Source of the DNA: Cellulomonas pakistanensis
GTDB lineage: Bacteria > Actinomycetota > Actinomycetes > Actinomycetales > Cellulomonadaceae
NCBI RefSeq assembly: GCF_016862755.1
Contig: NZ_BONO01000002.1
Coordinates: 124,001-188,000, forward strand
Direction of reading: 5' to 3'
DNA: 64,000 bases
The notes under the pieces are model-generated. The model saw nothing but the letters and a program-made list of their open reading frames with translations. It searched no databases and was not told where the DNA came from. Position 1 is the first letter of the stretch. Every line of letters starts with the position of its first letter. Made by a program: the position numbers and the translations under genes. Positions 35,037-44,142 of the stretch are shown piece by piece.

Positions 35037-35872
35037 CAGCCGGCGACCGCCTTCGCGGCGCCGTTCGCGCGCAGCGCCGCGACGAGCGCGTCGGCGAGCG
35101 TCGCCTTGGTGCTGATGTCGCCGAACTCGATGCCGAGCGCCACGATCGTCTGCGCGATCTGCGGGCGGATGCCGGAGATGGTGCACTCCGCGCCCATCAG
35201 CCGCGCCGCGACGACGGTCTTGAGCAGGTGCTGCGCCACCTGGGTGTCGACGGCCGGCACGCCGGTGATGTCGATGATCGCGTGCTCGGAGCCGGTGTCG
35301 ACGAGCGTCTGGAGCAGCTTCTCCATCACGACCTGGGTGCGGGCCGAGTCCAGGGTGCCGACCAGCGGCACCGCGACGACGCCTTCCCAGAGCTTGACGA
35401 CGGGGGTGGACAGCTCGAGGAGCTGCTCGGCCTGCTCGGCGATGATGCCCTCCCGGGCGGCGGCGAAGGACTCGAAGGTGAACAGGCCCAGGTCGTCGAC
35501 CAGGCGGACCAGGTCCGTGAGGTCGGCGAACGCGGAGCCCTGCTCGTCGGCGGCGAGCGTGTAGAGCCCCTCCTTGAGCGCGAACACGCCGACCGCGGTC
35601 TCGCGGGGCGTGAAGCCGAGGCGCGCGCGGGTCGCGGACAGGTCGGCGAGCAGGCCGCGCAGGCCGTCGAACGCGGGCTCGGCGAGGCGGAGGCCGCCCT
35701 GGCGGAGCCCGGCGAGCAGCGCCTCGAAGATCTCGCCCTGCTCGCGCTCGGCCTCGGAGCGCGTGGTCCGGCCGCGGAGCTCCGTCACGACGGCGTCGAG
35801 CCAGGCGGCGGAGATGTCGGCGCGGCGGCTCTCCAGGATCTCGGCGAGGCGGGCGGCGTCGGCTCCGGGCAC
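35036..35872 (-). CDS. rsbR: RsbR stressosome sensor protein
   Basis: A 278-residue protein with an N-terminal helical, globin-like sensor (about 1-145) and a C-terminal STAS domain (about 160-270). Thr210 in DITGVPAVDT corresponds to the conserved RsbT target. The GTG at 35872 is preceded by CGGAG at proper spacing, and the sequence upstream is Arg/Gly low complexity. It is the first gene of the six-gene operon. No haem-ligand His is evident in the sensor half, so the signal is unknown. Confidence 0.92.
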   Translation of the reverse strand: MPGADAARLAEILESRRADISAAWLDAVVTELRGRTTRSEAEREQGEIFEALLAGLRQGGLRLAEPAFDGLRGLLADLSATRARLGFTPRETAVGVFALKEGLYTLAADEQGSAFADLTDLVRLVDDLGLFTFESFAAAREGIIAEQAEQLLELSTPVVKLWEGVVAVPLVGTLDSARTQVVMEKLLQTLVDTGSEHAIIDITGVPAVDTQVAQHLLKTVVAARLMGAECTISGIRPQIAQTIVALGIEFGDISTKATLADALVAALRANGAAKAVAG

Positions 35873-36069
35873 GGGGGCACTCCGTTTCGTGGTGCGGCTG
35901 CGGGGCCGCCGGAGGGCGGGCGCGGGCGCGATGCTACAGCGCAGGCCAGGTGGACGCGTGCCGGACGACCGCCGGGTCCCGCCCGCCCACCCGTTCGCCC
36001 GCGCGCTCCCCCCTGCGCGCTCCCCGCCCGCTCGCCCCGCCCGCCCCTGCACGTCCGCCGAGAGGGCAT

Positions 36070-36116
36070 CCGACACGTCGAGCGAGCACCCCCTGGGTGC
36101 TCGCTCGACGTGTCGG
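36070..36116. repeat. Perfect 22-bp inverted repeat, copy 2 of the dispersed palindrome
   Basis: The arms at 36070-36091 and 36095-36116 are exact complements around CCT. They share GACACGTCGAGCG and its inverse with the palindrome at 5927-5985, and the CCCCTGG centre is also shared. Like copy 1 it lies between divergent genes, 198 nt upstream of rsbR and 58 nt upstream of the phosphotransferase. Confidence 0.9.
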
Positions 36117-36161
36117 GTACTCGCTCGCGGTCAGGGGCCCCGGCAGCACCCGGGGGCGGGA

Positions 36162-36167
36162 TAGCGT
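36162..36167 (+). promoter_or_regulatory. Leaderless -10 element (TAGCGT)
   Basis: TAGCGT is 6 nt before the GTG at 36174. Confidence 0.55.
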
Positions 36168-36173
36168 CGAGCG

Positions 36174-37103
36174 GTGCTCCCCGACCCGGCCGACGACGTC
36201 CGCCCCGACCCCGACGCGCGCCTCGACCCCGGCGCCGTGCGCGCGGACCGCATCGACGTCGACCTGGTGCGCGCCCTGCTCGCCGAGCAGCACCCGCGCT
36301 GGGCCGGCCTCCCGCTGCGCCCGGTCGCGAACGGCGGCAACGACCACCGGATGTTCCGGCTCGGCGACGACCTGGCCGTCCGGCTGCCCAGCGCGCCGGG
36401 CTACGTCCCGCAGGTCGCCAAGGAGCAGGCGTGGCTCCCCCGGCTCGCGCCGCACCTGCCGCTGCCCGTCCCGGAGGTCCGCGCTGTCGGGGCGCCGTCG
36501 GAGCTCTTCCCTGCGCCGTGGTCGGTCTACGCCTGGCTGCCGGGCGCGCCGCTCGCCCGCACCCCGGTCGACGACCCGGTCCGGATCGCCGGCGACCTGG
36601 CGGGCTTCCTCGTCGCGCTGCGCGGGTGCGACACCGGTGGCGCGCCGGGTCCCGGCCTGCACAGCGCGTTCCGCGGCGGGGCGCTGGAGCACTGGGACGA
36701 CGAGGTCGGCGACATCCTGCACCGCGTGCACGGCCGCGACCGGGACGTGGCCGCGGGCCTGTGGCGGGACGCGCTCGCCGCGCCGTTCACCGGGACGCCG
36801 ACCTGGCTGCACGGCGACGTGGCGGTCAACAACCTGCTGGTCCAGGACGGGCGGCTGTCCGCGGTCGTCGACTTCGGCTGCTCCGCGGTCGGCGACACCG
36901 CCTGCGACACGACGCCGGTGTGGACGTGGCTGTCGGGCGCCGCGCGGGACACCTACCGCCGGGAGCTCGGCGTGGACGACGCGACCTGGGCCCGCGGCCG
37001 CGGCTGGGCCGTGTGGAAGGCGTTGATCCTCGTCACGAACGAGCCCCCGGAGCAGCGCCGCCTGGCGCGGCACGTGCTGGACGAGCTGCTGGCCGGCGTC
37101 TAG
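36174..37103 (+). CDS. Aminoglycoside phosphotransferase-family (APH) kinase
   Basis: A 309-residue kinase-fold protein. HGDVAVNNLL gives catalytic Asp215 and Asn220, and DFG at 233-235 binds Mg-ATP. The family phosphorylates small molecules such as aminoglycosides, macrolides, choline or sugars. YAWLPGAPL (about 119-127) is the hinge. The substrate is unknown and resistance should not be presumed. Its TAG stop overlaps, tail to tail, the stop of the convergent cupin gene through a shared CTAG. Confidence 0.85.
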   Translation: MLPDPADDVRPDPDARLDPGAVRADRIDVDLVRALLAEQHPRWAGLPLRPVANGGNDHRMFRLGDDLAVRLPSAPGYVPQVAKEQAWLPRLAPHLPLPVPEVRAVGAPSELFPAPWSVYAWLPGAPLARTPVDDPVRIAGDLAGFLVALRGCDTGGAPGPGLHSAFRGGALEHWDDEVGDILHRVHGRDRDVAAGLWRDALAAPFTGTPTWLHGDVAVNNLLVQDGRLSAVVDFGCSAVGDTACDTTPVWTWLSGAARDTYRRELGVDDATWARGRGWAVWKALILVTNEPPEQRRLARHVLDELLAGV

Positions 37104-37483
37104 CCCTCGGAGCCGCCGGCGGCGCGATCCCGCTCCACGAACTGGTCCCCGAGCGCCAGGTCCCCGGTCGTCTCGACCACGACGGCCAGCAGGTCCGTCG
37201 TCGCCCAGGTCTGGTGCGTCTCCCCCGTCTCCCAGACCACGAGCGTGCCCGCGCCGACAGGCACACGCGGGTCCTCGTCCACCTGGACCTCGCCCGTCCC
37301 GGCGACGACGGCGAACGCCTGCCGGCGCACCGCGGGGTGCCGACCGAGCGTGCCGCCCGCCGACACGCGGGCCACCGACACGCTCGTCGCCCGCGCGTCG
37401 GCGACCGGCGGCAGGAAGTCCATCAGCACCCCATGGCTGTCGAACGCGTCGAGCGACCGCACCGGGAGGTCGTAGATTCGCAT
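37100..37483 (-). CDS. Single-domain cupin protein
   Basis: A 127-residue cupin with the motif-1 segment SVARVSAGGTLGRHPAVRRQ and motif-2 region AGTLVVWETGETHQTW. Several usual metal His positions are substituted, so metal content is doubtful. CAGGAT lies 6 nt before the ATG at 37483, a weak leaderless promoter. The stop overlaps the convergent kinase stop by four bases. Function unknown. Confidence 0.75.
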   Translation of the reverse strand: MRIYDLPVRSLDAFDSHGVLMDFLPPVADARATSVSVARVSAGGTLGRHPAVRRQAFAVVAGTGEVQVDEDPRVPVGAGTLVVWETGETHQTWATTDLLAVVVETTGDLALGDQFVERDRAAGGSEG

Positions 37484-37547
37484 GCCGCCATCCTGCCCGG
37501 GCAGCCGTGGGAGGGCACCACCCGGACGCCCCGGCCGCGCGCGCCGC

Positions 37548-37871
37548 TCAGTGGCCTGCACCGACCTCCACCAGGAGCACGCCCGCGACGATCAGCGCGA
37601 TCCCGAGCAGCATCAGCCGGGTCAGCGGCTCGCCGAACAGGTACCGGCTCGCGATCGCGGTCACGGCGACACCCGTCGCGGTCCAGATGCCGTACGCCAC
37701 CCCGATGCCGAGCCCGAGCGCGAGGGCCCCGCTCAGCAGGCTGAACGCGGCGAGGTACCCGAGGACGACGGGGAGGTACCAGCGCCGCGACCCGCCGGTG
37801 CTCGCCACCCGCAGCGACAGCGTCGCGACGACCTCGCAGGCGATCGCCCCGCCCAGCAGCAGCCACACCAT
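37548..37871 (-). CDS. Small multidrug resistance (SMR) family protein, subunit 2
   Basis: A 107-residue, four-helix SMR protein. The essential membrane Glu is in AIACEVVATLSLR, and GVAYGIWTATGVAVTA and FGEPLT are family hallmarks. Its ATG overlaps the stop of the upstream SMR gene by one base (TGATG). Paired SMR genes usually form heterodimeric proton-coupled exporters or guanidinium-type exporters. Confidence 0.9.
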   Translation of the reverse strand: MVWLLLGGAIACEVVATLSLRVASTGGSRRWYLPVVLGYLAAFSLLSGALALGLGIGVAYGIWTATGVAVTAIASRYLFGEPLTRLMLLGIALIVAGVLLVEVGAGH

Positions 37872-38269
37872 CAGCGGCCACCCGCGGTCGCCGCGGACGC
37901 GTCGGCGACGCGCCCCCGGTGCGCCCGCTGCGCGCCGAGCTCGACGAGCAGCACCCCGACCATGATCAGAGAGATTCCGGCCACCATCACCGGCGTGAAG
38001 GGCTCGCCGAACACCGTCGCCCCGAGCGCCGCGGTGAGCGCGACCCCGGTCGCGCCCCAGACGCCGTACGCCACGCCGAGACCCATGCCCGCGCGCAGCA
38101 CGCCCGCCAGCAGCACGAACGCGGCGACGTAGGCCGGCACGACGACGGCGTACCAGCCGCGGTGGTCCACGGCGGCACGCAGGGCGAGCGACCCCGTCAC
38201 CTCCGTCGCGATCGCGCCGAGCAGGAGCAGCCAGGCCCGGGCCGGGGCGGGGGGTCGTGCGTCGTCCAC
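37871..38269 (-). CDS. Small multidrug resistance (SMR) family protein, subunit 1
   Basis: A 132-residue SMR protein with the Glu in AIATEVTGSLALR, GVAYGVWGATGVALTA and FGEPFTPV. It has a short N-terminal extension and a charged C-terminal tail of about 22 residues not typical of SMR. The GTG at 38269 is set by TACGGT 6 nt upstream. It is co-transcribed with the second subunit. Confidence 0.9.
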   Translation of the reverse strand: MDDARPPAPARAWLLLLGAIATEVTGSLALRAAVDHRGWYAVVVPAYVAAFVLLAGVLRAGMGLGVAYGVWGATGVALTAALGATVFGEPFTPVMVAGISLIMVGVLLVELGAQRAHRGRVADASAATAGGR

Positions 38270-38275
38270 CCGGGC

Positions 38276-38281
38276 ACCGTA
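38276..38281 (-). promoter_or_regulatory. Leaderless -10 element (TACGGT)
   Basis: TACGGT on the minus strand is 6 nt before the SMR GTG start at 38269. Confidence 0.55.
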
Positions 38282-38363
38282 GGCGACGCGGGGCCGCGGC
38301 ACCCGTCACCCGCCGGGCGCTCGGTCGGACGCGCGGTGGACCCGGCGGCGACCGGGCCCGCGG

Positions 38364-38711
38364 TCAGCCCTTCTTCAGCGGGTCGTGGCCCCAGTTCATC
38401 AGCGAGTACCGCCAGGCGGTGTCCTCGACGTCGCCGGACGGCTTCTGCGCGAGGTGCCGGTGCACGTAGCCGACGACCTTCCGCATGTGCGCGTAGTCGT
38501 CGTCGGACAGGTCGGCCTTCTTCGTCCGGGCGATCTCGAGGATCCGCCGTCCCGAGTGGTGCCCGACCGACTCCCCGCCGCCGTCCTTCTGGCCGACGCC
38601 CTTCGACTCGTCGGTCTCGAGCCAGTGCTCGAGCTCCTTCGGCGTCATGTTCACGGCGTCGGCGTAGTCCCGCTCGACCTCGGTGCGCTCCTCGTCGTCC
38701 ATGCGCGCCAT
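38364..38711 (-). CDS. DUF3140 family protein
   Basis: A 115-residue hydrophilic protein. NMTPKELEHWLETDESKGVG and GRRILEIARTKKADLSDDDY are the conserved core of DUF3140, a family that resembles DNA-binding or DNA-damage-associated small proteins but has no proven function. A second ATG at 38702 is possible. Neither start has a clear ribosome site. Confidence 0.8.
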   Translation of the reverse strand: MARMDDEERTEVERDYADAVNMTPKELEHWLETDESKGVGQKDGGGESVGHHSGRRILEIARTKKADLSDDDYAHMRKVVGYVHRHLAQKPSGDVEDTAWRYSLMNWGHDPLKKG

Positions 38712-38845
38712 CGTGGCACCGGCGCGCCGGGCTCACGCGTCGAACCGTCGCCGACGGCGACCAGGCTGCGCCGATCCGGAACGCGTCCCACCCGCCGCGA
38801 CCCGCGCGGCAGCGGGAGGGCGCACCGCAGCCGCCCCACGGTCCC

Positions 38846-41230
38846 TCAGGCGCCGACGTACGCCGCCAGGTGTTCCCCGGTGAGCGTCGACCGCGCCGCC
38901 ACGAGGTCCGCCGGCGTGCCCTCGAACACCACGCGCCCGCCGTCGTGCCCGGCCCCGGGCCCGAGGTCGACGATCCAGTCGGCGTGCGCCATCACGGCCT
39001 GGTGGTGCTCGATCACGATGACCGACTTCCCGGAGTCGACCAGCCGGTCCAGCAGACCGAGCAGCTGCTCGACGTCGGCGAGGTGCAGGCCGGTGGTCGG
39101 CTCGTCGAGCACGAGCACCCCGCCCTTCTCCCCCATGTGCGTCGCCAGCTTGAGCCGCTGCCGCTCGCCGCCGGACAGCGTGGTGAGCGGCTGGCCCAGG
39201 CTCAGGTAGCCGAGGCCGACGTCCGCCAGCCGGTCGAGGACCGCGTGCGCCGCCGGGGTCCTGGCGTCGCCCGAGCCGAAGAACGCCTCCGCCTCGGTGA
39301 CGGACATCGCGAGCACCTCGCTGATGTTCCGGTCCCCCAGCCGGTACTCGAGCACCGACGCCTGGAACCGCCGGCCCTCGCACTCCTCGCAGGTCGTCGC
39401 GACGCCCGCCATCATGCCGAGGTCGGTGTACACGACGCCCGCGCCGTTGCAGGTCGGGCAGGCGCCCGCGGAGTTCGCCGAGAACAGCGCCGGCTTGACT
39501 CCGTTGGCCTTCGCGAACGCCTTGCGGATCGGCTCCAGCAGGCCGGTGTACGTCGCCGGGTTGCTGCGCCGCGAGCCGCGGATCGCGCCCTGGTCGATCG
39601 CCACGACCCCGTCCCGCCTCGACACCGACCCGTGGATCAGCGACGACTTCCCCGACCCGGCCACACCGGTCACGACGGTCAGCACGCCCAGCGGCAGGTC
39701 GACGTCGACGTCCTTGAGGTTGTGCGAGGACGCCCCGCGCACCTCCAGCACGCCGGTCCGCGAGCGCACGGAGGGCTTCAGCGACGCGCGGTCGTCCAGG
39801 TGCCGCCCGGTCAGCGTGCCGCTCTTCCGGAGCTCGGCGACCGTCCCCTGGAACACGATCTCCCCGCCGCCCGTCCCGGCGCGGGGCCCGAGGTCGACCA
39901 CGTGGTCCGCGACGGCGATGGCCTCGGGCTTGTGCTCGACGACCAGCACGGTGTTGCCCTTGTCCCGGAGGCGGAGCAGCAGGTCGTTCATCCGCTGGAT
40001 GTCGTGCGGGTGCAGGCCGATGGTCGGCTCGTCGAACACGTAGGTGACGTCGGTCAGCGACGACCCGAGGTGCCGGATCATCTTGGTGCGCTGCGCCTCG
40101 CCGCCGGACAGCGTCCCCGACGGACGGTCCAGCGACAGGTAGCCGAGCCCGATCTCGACGAACGAGTCGAGCGTCTCGCCCAGCGACTCCAGCAGCGGCG
40201 CGACGGACGGCTCGTCGAGCTCCCGGACCCACGCCGCGAGGTCGCTGATCTGCATGGCGCAGGCGTCCGCGATGCTGAGGCCGCGGATCTTCGAGGACCG
40301 CGCGCCCTCGTTCAGCCGGGTGCCGTCGCAGTCGGGGCACGTGGTGAACGTGACGGCGCGCTCGACGAACGCCCGGATGTGCGGCTGCATCGCGTCGACG
40401 TCCTTCGCGAGCATCGACTTCCGGATCTTCGGGATCAGGCCCTCGTAGGTGACGTTGATGCCCTCGACCTTGATCTTGGTCGGCTCCTTGTACAGCAGGT
40501 CCGCGAGCTCGCGCTCGGTGAAGTCGCGCAGCGGCTTGTCCATGTCGAAGTACCCGGAGCCGCCGTAGATCCGCCCGTACCAGCCGTCCATCGTGTAGCC
40601 GGGGATCGTCAGCGCGCCCTCGCCGAGCGACTTGTCCGCGTCGTACAGCTGGGTCAGGTCGAAGTCCTGGACCGTGCCGCGCCCCTCGCACCGCGGGCAC
40701 ATGCCGCCGGTGACGCTGAACTCCCGGCGCTCCTTCGTCTCGACGCCGCCCTTCTCGAACGTGACCGCGCCCGCGCCGCTCACCGACGCCACGTTGAACG
40801 AGAACGCCTGCGGCGACCCGATGTGCGGCTGCCCCAGCCGGCTGAACACGATCCGCAGCATCGCGTTCGCGTCCGTCACGGTGCCGACCGTGGACCGGGG
40901 GTTCGCGCCCATCCGCTCCTGGTCGACGATGATCGCGGTGGTCAGGCCGTCGAGGACGTCCACGTCCGGGCGCGCCAGCGTCGGCATGAAGCCCTGCACG
41001 AACGCGCTGTACGTCTCGTTGATCATCCGCTGCGACTCGGCGGCGATGGTCGCGAACACCAGGGAGCTCTTGCCCGAGCCCGACACCCCCGTGAACGCGG
41101 TCAGCCGGCGCTTGGGGATCTCGACGTCGACGTCCTTGAGGTTGTTCTCCCGCGCGCCCCGCACGCGGATCAGGTCGTGGCTGTCGGCGACGTGCGGCGT
41201 CGTCGCCGCCTCCGTCCGCGTGGCGGTCAT
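38846..41230 (-). CDS. UvrA-like ATPase (UvrA2/DrrC class)
   Basis: A 794-residue tandem ABC ATPase. Walker A motifs are GVSGSGKSSL (48-57) and GVAGSGKSSL in the second half; LSGGEAQRTKM and LSGGERQRLKLA are the signatures. Zinc-type clusters CPRCEGRG, CPDCDGTR and CPTCNGAG are present. It is about 150 residues shorter than housekeeping UvrA, consistent with the class lacking the UvrB-binding insert, which has been linked to drug-DNA adduct tolerance. The ATG follows CGGAGA. The true uvrA is expected elsewhere. Confidence 0.9.
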   Translation of the reverse strand: MTATRTEAATTPHVADSHDLIRVRGARENNLKDVDVEIPKRRLTAFTGVSGSGKSSLVFATIAAESQRMINETYSAFVQGFMPTLARPDVDVLDGLTTAIIVDQERMGANPRSTVGTVTDANAMLRIVFSRLGQPHIGSPQAFSFNVASVSGAGAVTFEKGGVETKERREFSVTGGMCPRCEGRGTVQDFDLTQLYDADKSLGEGALTIPGYTMDGWYGRIYGGSGYFDMDKPLRDFTERELADLLYKEPTKIKVEGINVTYEGLIPKIRKSMLAKDVDAMQPHIRAFVERAVTFTTCPDCDGTRLNEGARSSKIRGLSIADACAMQISDLAAWVRELDEPSVAPLLESLGETLDSFVEIGLGYLSLDRPSGTLSGGEAQRTKMIRHLGSSLTDVTYVFDEPTIGLHPHDIQRMNDLLLRLRDKGNTVLVVEHKPEAIAVADHVVDLGPRAGTGGGEIVFQGTVAELRKSGTLTGRHLDDRASLKPSVRSRTGVLEVRGASSHNLKDVDVDLPLGVLTVVTGVAGSGKSSLIHGSVSRRDGVVAIDQGAIRGSRRSNPATYTGLLEPIRKAFAKANGVKPALFSANSAGACPTCNGAGVVYTDLGMMAGVATTCEECEGRRFQASVLEYRLGDRNISEVLAMSVTEAEAFFGSGDARTPAAHAVLDRLADVGLGYLSLGQPLTTLSGGERQRLKLATHMGEKGGVLVLDEPTTGLHLADVEQLLGLLDRLVDSGKSVIVIEHHQAVMAHADWIVDLGPGAGHDGGRVVFEGTPADLVAARSTLTGEHLAAYVGA

Positions 41231-41348
41231 GGGGTCTCCGTCCGGGATGTCGCGATGGTGGCGACCCAGCCTGGCGGCGCGGCCCGACCCGGCGCAAGCA
41301 CCCCGGCGGTCCCGGGCGACCCCGCCGCGCGCCGGCAGCGGGCGCGCG

Positions 41349-42524
41349 TCAGCCCGCGAGCGCCGCGCGGTACGGCCGGAAGAACTCCCGCAGCTCCCGC
41401 GCGTACGCCTCGGGCTGCTCGATCGGCGCGAAGTGCCCGCCGCGCGCCGGCTCGGTGACGCGCACCGTGTGCGCGGTCCGGTCGAGCCAGGCCCGCGGCG
41501 GCCGCACGATGTCGCCCGGGAACAGCGCGAACCCGGAGGGCACCTCGACGCGCCGGGCCAGCTGCTCGGGCGGGATCGCGGCGTTCGCCCGGTACATCCG
41601 CATCGACGACCCGATGGTCCCGGTGAACCAGTAGATCGACAGGTTCGTGAGGATCTGCTCCCGGGTCAGCGCGCCCTCGGGGTGGCCACCGCCGTCGCTC
41701 CAGGACCTGAGCTTCTCCCCCACCCACGCCGCCAGCCCGGCGGGCGAGTCCGTGAGGCCGACCGCCTGGGTCTGCGGCTTGGTCCGGTGCAGCACCGCGT
41801 ACGCCCCCTCGGTCGCGACCCAGCCGGCGACCTCGCGCAGCCAGTCCCGCTCCTCGGGAGTCAGCGCGCCGGGGTCGACCCACGGTCCCGGCAGGCCGGC
41901 GTCGGTGCGGTGCGCGGCGACCACGCGGTGGGGGTGGTCGAGCGCGAGGTACCGGGTGACGTGGCTGCCGATGTCGCCACCCGCCGCCCCGAACCGGTCG
42001 TACCCCAGCGCGGTCATCAGCTCCGCCCACAGCCCGGCGACGGCGATCGAGTCGAGCGCGTCCGCAGGCCGGTCGGAGTAGCCGAAGCCGGGCATGTCCG
42101 GCACCACGACGTCGAACGCGTCCGCCGGGTCCCCGCCGTGCGCGCCGGGGTCGGTCAGCAGGTCGACCACCTCGGAGTACCGCCAGAACGAGTCGGGCCA
42201 GCCGTGGGTCAGCACCAGGGGCAGCACCGGCCCGACGGGCGCCGCCGCACGCGCGTGCACCACGTGCACCCCGATCCCGCCGACCCGCACCCGGTACCGC
42301 GGGAGCCGGTTCAGCGCCGCCTCGTGCGCGGGCCAGTCGAAGTCGTCCGCCCACGTCCGCACCAGGTCGCGGAGCCAGTCGACGTCCACCCCCTGCGACC
42401 AGCCCGCGTCCTCGGGGACGTCCGGCCAGCGGGTGGCGCGCAGCCGCCGGCGCAGGTCGTCGACCGCCGCGGGGTCGGTGCGGGGCGCGAACGGCTCGGG
42501 ACGGGGACCTGTGGCGTCCGGCAT
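41349..42524 (-). CDS. Epoxide hydrolase (EHN-type alpha/beta hydrolase)
   Basis: A 391-residue enzyme with the N-terminal EHN domain (about 10-115) and an alpha/beta fold. HGWP (107-110) is the oxyanion loop, Asp184 in GGDIGSHV the nucleophile and GGHFAPIEQPE the catalytic His loop. MRMYRANA probably supplies a lid Tyr. It should hydrolyse an epoxide to a diol. The ATG at 42524 is 6 nt after TAGGGT. Confidence 0.9.
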   Translation of the reverse strand: MPDATGPRPEPFAPRTDPAAVDDLRRRLRATRWPDVPEDAGWSQGVDVDWLRDLVRTWADDFDWPAHEAALNRLPRYRVRVGGIGVHVVHARAAAPVGPVLPLVLTHGWPDSFWRYSEVVDLLTDPGAHGGDPADAFDVVVPDMPGFGYSDRPADALDSIAVAGLWAELMTALGYDRFGAAGGDIGSHVTRYLALDHPHRVVAAHRTDAGLPGPWVDPGALTPEERDWLREVAGWVATEGAYAVLHRTKPQTQAVGLTDSPAGLAAWVGEKLRSWSDGGGHPEGALTREQILTNLSIYWFTGTIGSSMRMYRANAAIPPEQLARRVEVPSGFALFPGDIVRPPRAWLDRTAHTVRVTEPARGGHFAPIEQPEAYARELREFFRPYRAALAG

Positions 42525-42530
42525 GGCGCC

Positions 42531-42536
42531 ACCCTA
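42531..42536 (-). promoter_or_regulatory. Leaderless -10 element (TAGGGT)
   Basis: TAGGGT is 6 nt before the epoxide hydrolase ATG at 42524. Confidence 0.55.
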
Positions 42537-42564
42537 GGACCGGCGACCGCGCCGGCGGGAGGGG

Positions 42565-44061
42565 TCAGCCGCCGATCCGCACGAGCTCCTCGAGGCCCCC
42601 GTACAGCGCGCCGCCCCAGGCGCTCGCCCACCCGTTCGTCTCCGGCGGCAGCGGCGTGCGCCACAGCAGCGCGCCCGAGCGGAGCGACCAGGCGGCGAGG
42701 AGCGAGCCGCCCTCCTCGTCCTGCTCCACCAGCAGCAGAGCCCGCCCGTCCGTCGCGGGCGCCGCCCAGCTCCCCGAGGTGTCGCGCACCGGCTGGCCGT
42801 CCTGGTCGAGCTCGCGGTACGTGCGCCACACCTCGCGCCCGTCCCACGCGTCGACCGCCCGCACCGCGGTGGCGTCGACGCCGTAGAGGACGCCGTCGAG
42901 CAGCAGCCAGGCGCCGTCGGCCCGGCCGTCCAGGCGGGCCTCCCAGAGGGTCGTCCCGCTGACCGCGTCCACCGCGCGGAGGGTGCGGTCACCGGCCACG
43001 ACGGCGGACAGGATCTCCACCCCGGGCACGGAGCCGTCGTCCACGTCGAGCTGCACCGGCAGCGCCGGGACGACCGCCGTGCCGGTGCCGTCCGGTCCGG
43101 CCAGCCGCACCGAGCCCGGGTCGTCGTCCTGGACGAGGAGCCCGCCCCCGCGGCCGACCCACACCTGCACCCCGTCCGCCTGCACCGCGCCGTCCGACCG
43201 GGCGAGCACGTGCGACCGCTGGCCCGCCCAGAGCAGCACGTGGTCGTCCAGGAGCGTCACGTGCGGGTCGAAGACCGGGTCGGGCGTCACACCGGCCAGC
43301 TCCGTGGTCCACAGGTCCTCCTGGGTGGCGACGTCCTCGGCGGTGACGCGGACCGTGCCGTCGGCCACCACCTCGCCGAGCACCAGCACGGCGTCGTCCG
43401 CGGCGACGGACGTCTGCGCCGCGACCTCCCGGTCGGTCAGCACCGCCCCGGTGCCGGCGTCGAACGTGAGCACCCGGCTCCGTGTCGGCGGGTCCTCCGT
43501 CCAGCCGCCGTCGCCGGTCAGCGTCGCCGGGCGGTCCGACACGAGGCAGCGGACCCGGGTGGTCCCACCCGTCTCGCCCGCCGCCCAGCACTGCGGCTCG
43601 CGCATGGTGGGCCGGGCCGTGGCCTCCTCCTGCGTCTCCACGGCGGTCCGCCACGCCTCCGCGCCCGTGACCGCGTCGACCGCCGACACGGCGCGCGGCT
43701 TGCCGAAGTCGACCTCCTCGGCCGCGACCCGCAGGTCCCCGGCGACGATCGTGCCGGTCCCGAACGGCCCCCTGACGGAGCTGTCGACCGGCGACGTCGG
43801 CAGCTCGGGCCCGACGTCGTACCGGACCACGCCGTCGACCTCGCGCGCCGCGGCGACCCGGCCCCGCTCGCGCACGTCCTGCAGGACCTGGACCCCGACG
43901 ACTCCCGCGACCGCGACGGCTGCGACGGGCCACCACCGCAGCAGCGCGCGTCGCCGCCGCCGGCGCCCCTCGGCATCCGGGTCGCCCGCCTCGGCAGCGC
44001 CCGGCCCGGGGCCCGGCTCCTCGCCGAGCTCGACCTCCTGCATCGCCTCGTGGCCGGCCAT
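42565..44061 (-). CDS. Membrane-anchored PQQ-like beta-propeller protein
   Basis: A 498-residue protein with an acidic cytosolic head, an Arg-rich patch RRRRRR, one transmembrane helix (about 44-60) and an extracytoplasmic domain of PQQ-like blades, such as AVDAVTGAEAWRTAV, AVDAVSGTTLWEARL and AVDAWDGREVWRTY. Such propellers usually mediate protein contacts. No cofactor or partner is apparent. The ATG at 44061 is 7 nt after TAGGTT. Confidence 0.75.
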   Translation of the reverse strand: MAGHEAMQEVELGEEPGPGPGAAEAGDPDAEGRRRRRRALLRWWPVAAVAVAGVVGVQVLQDVRERGRVAAAREVDGVVRYDVGPELPTSPVDSSVRGPFGTGTIVAGDLRVAAEEVDFGKPRAVSAVDAVTGAEAWRTAVETQEEATARPTMREPQCWAAGETGGTTRVRCLVSDRPATLTGDGGWTEDPPTRSRVLTFDAGTGAVLTDREVAAQTSVAADDAVLVLGEVVADGTVRVTAEDVATQEDLWTTELAGVTPDPVFDPHVTLLDDHVLLWAGQRSHVLARSDGAVQADGVQVWVGRGGGLLVQDDDPGSVRLAGPDGTGTAVVPALPVQLDVDDGSVPGVEILSAVVAGDRTLRAVDAVSGTTLWEARLDGRADGAWLLLDGVLYGVDATAVRAVDAWDGREVWRTYRELDQDGQPVRDTSGSWAAPATDGRALLLVEQDEEGGSLLAAWSLRSGALLWRTPLPPETNGWASAWGGALYGGLEELVRIGG

Positions 44062-44068
44062 GCACGGC

Positions 44069-44074
44069 AACCTA
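44069..44074 (-). promoter_or_regulatory. Leaderless -10 element (TAGGTT)
   Basis: TAGGTT on the minus strand is 7 nt before the ATG at 44061. Confidence 0.55.
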
Positions 44075-44142
44075 CGGCCGCGAGGCGCGGCCGCGGGCCG
44101 GTTCCGGGATCGAGATGTGCGGCTTCCGTGAGCAGGCCGCCG

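Larger units (their letters stand above)
35873..36173. other. Divergent intergenic region upstream of rsbR
   Basis: These 301 nt separate rsbR from a divergent phosphotransferase. They hold the rsbR leader (with its CGGAG site), a large palindrome at 36070-36116 and the TAGCGT element for the rightward gene. No gene is seen. Confidence 0.6.
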
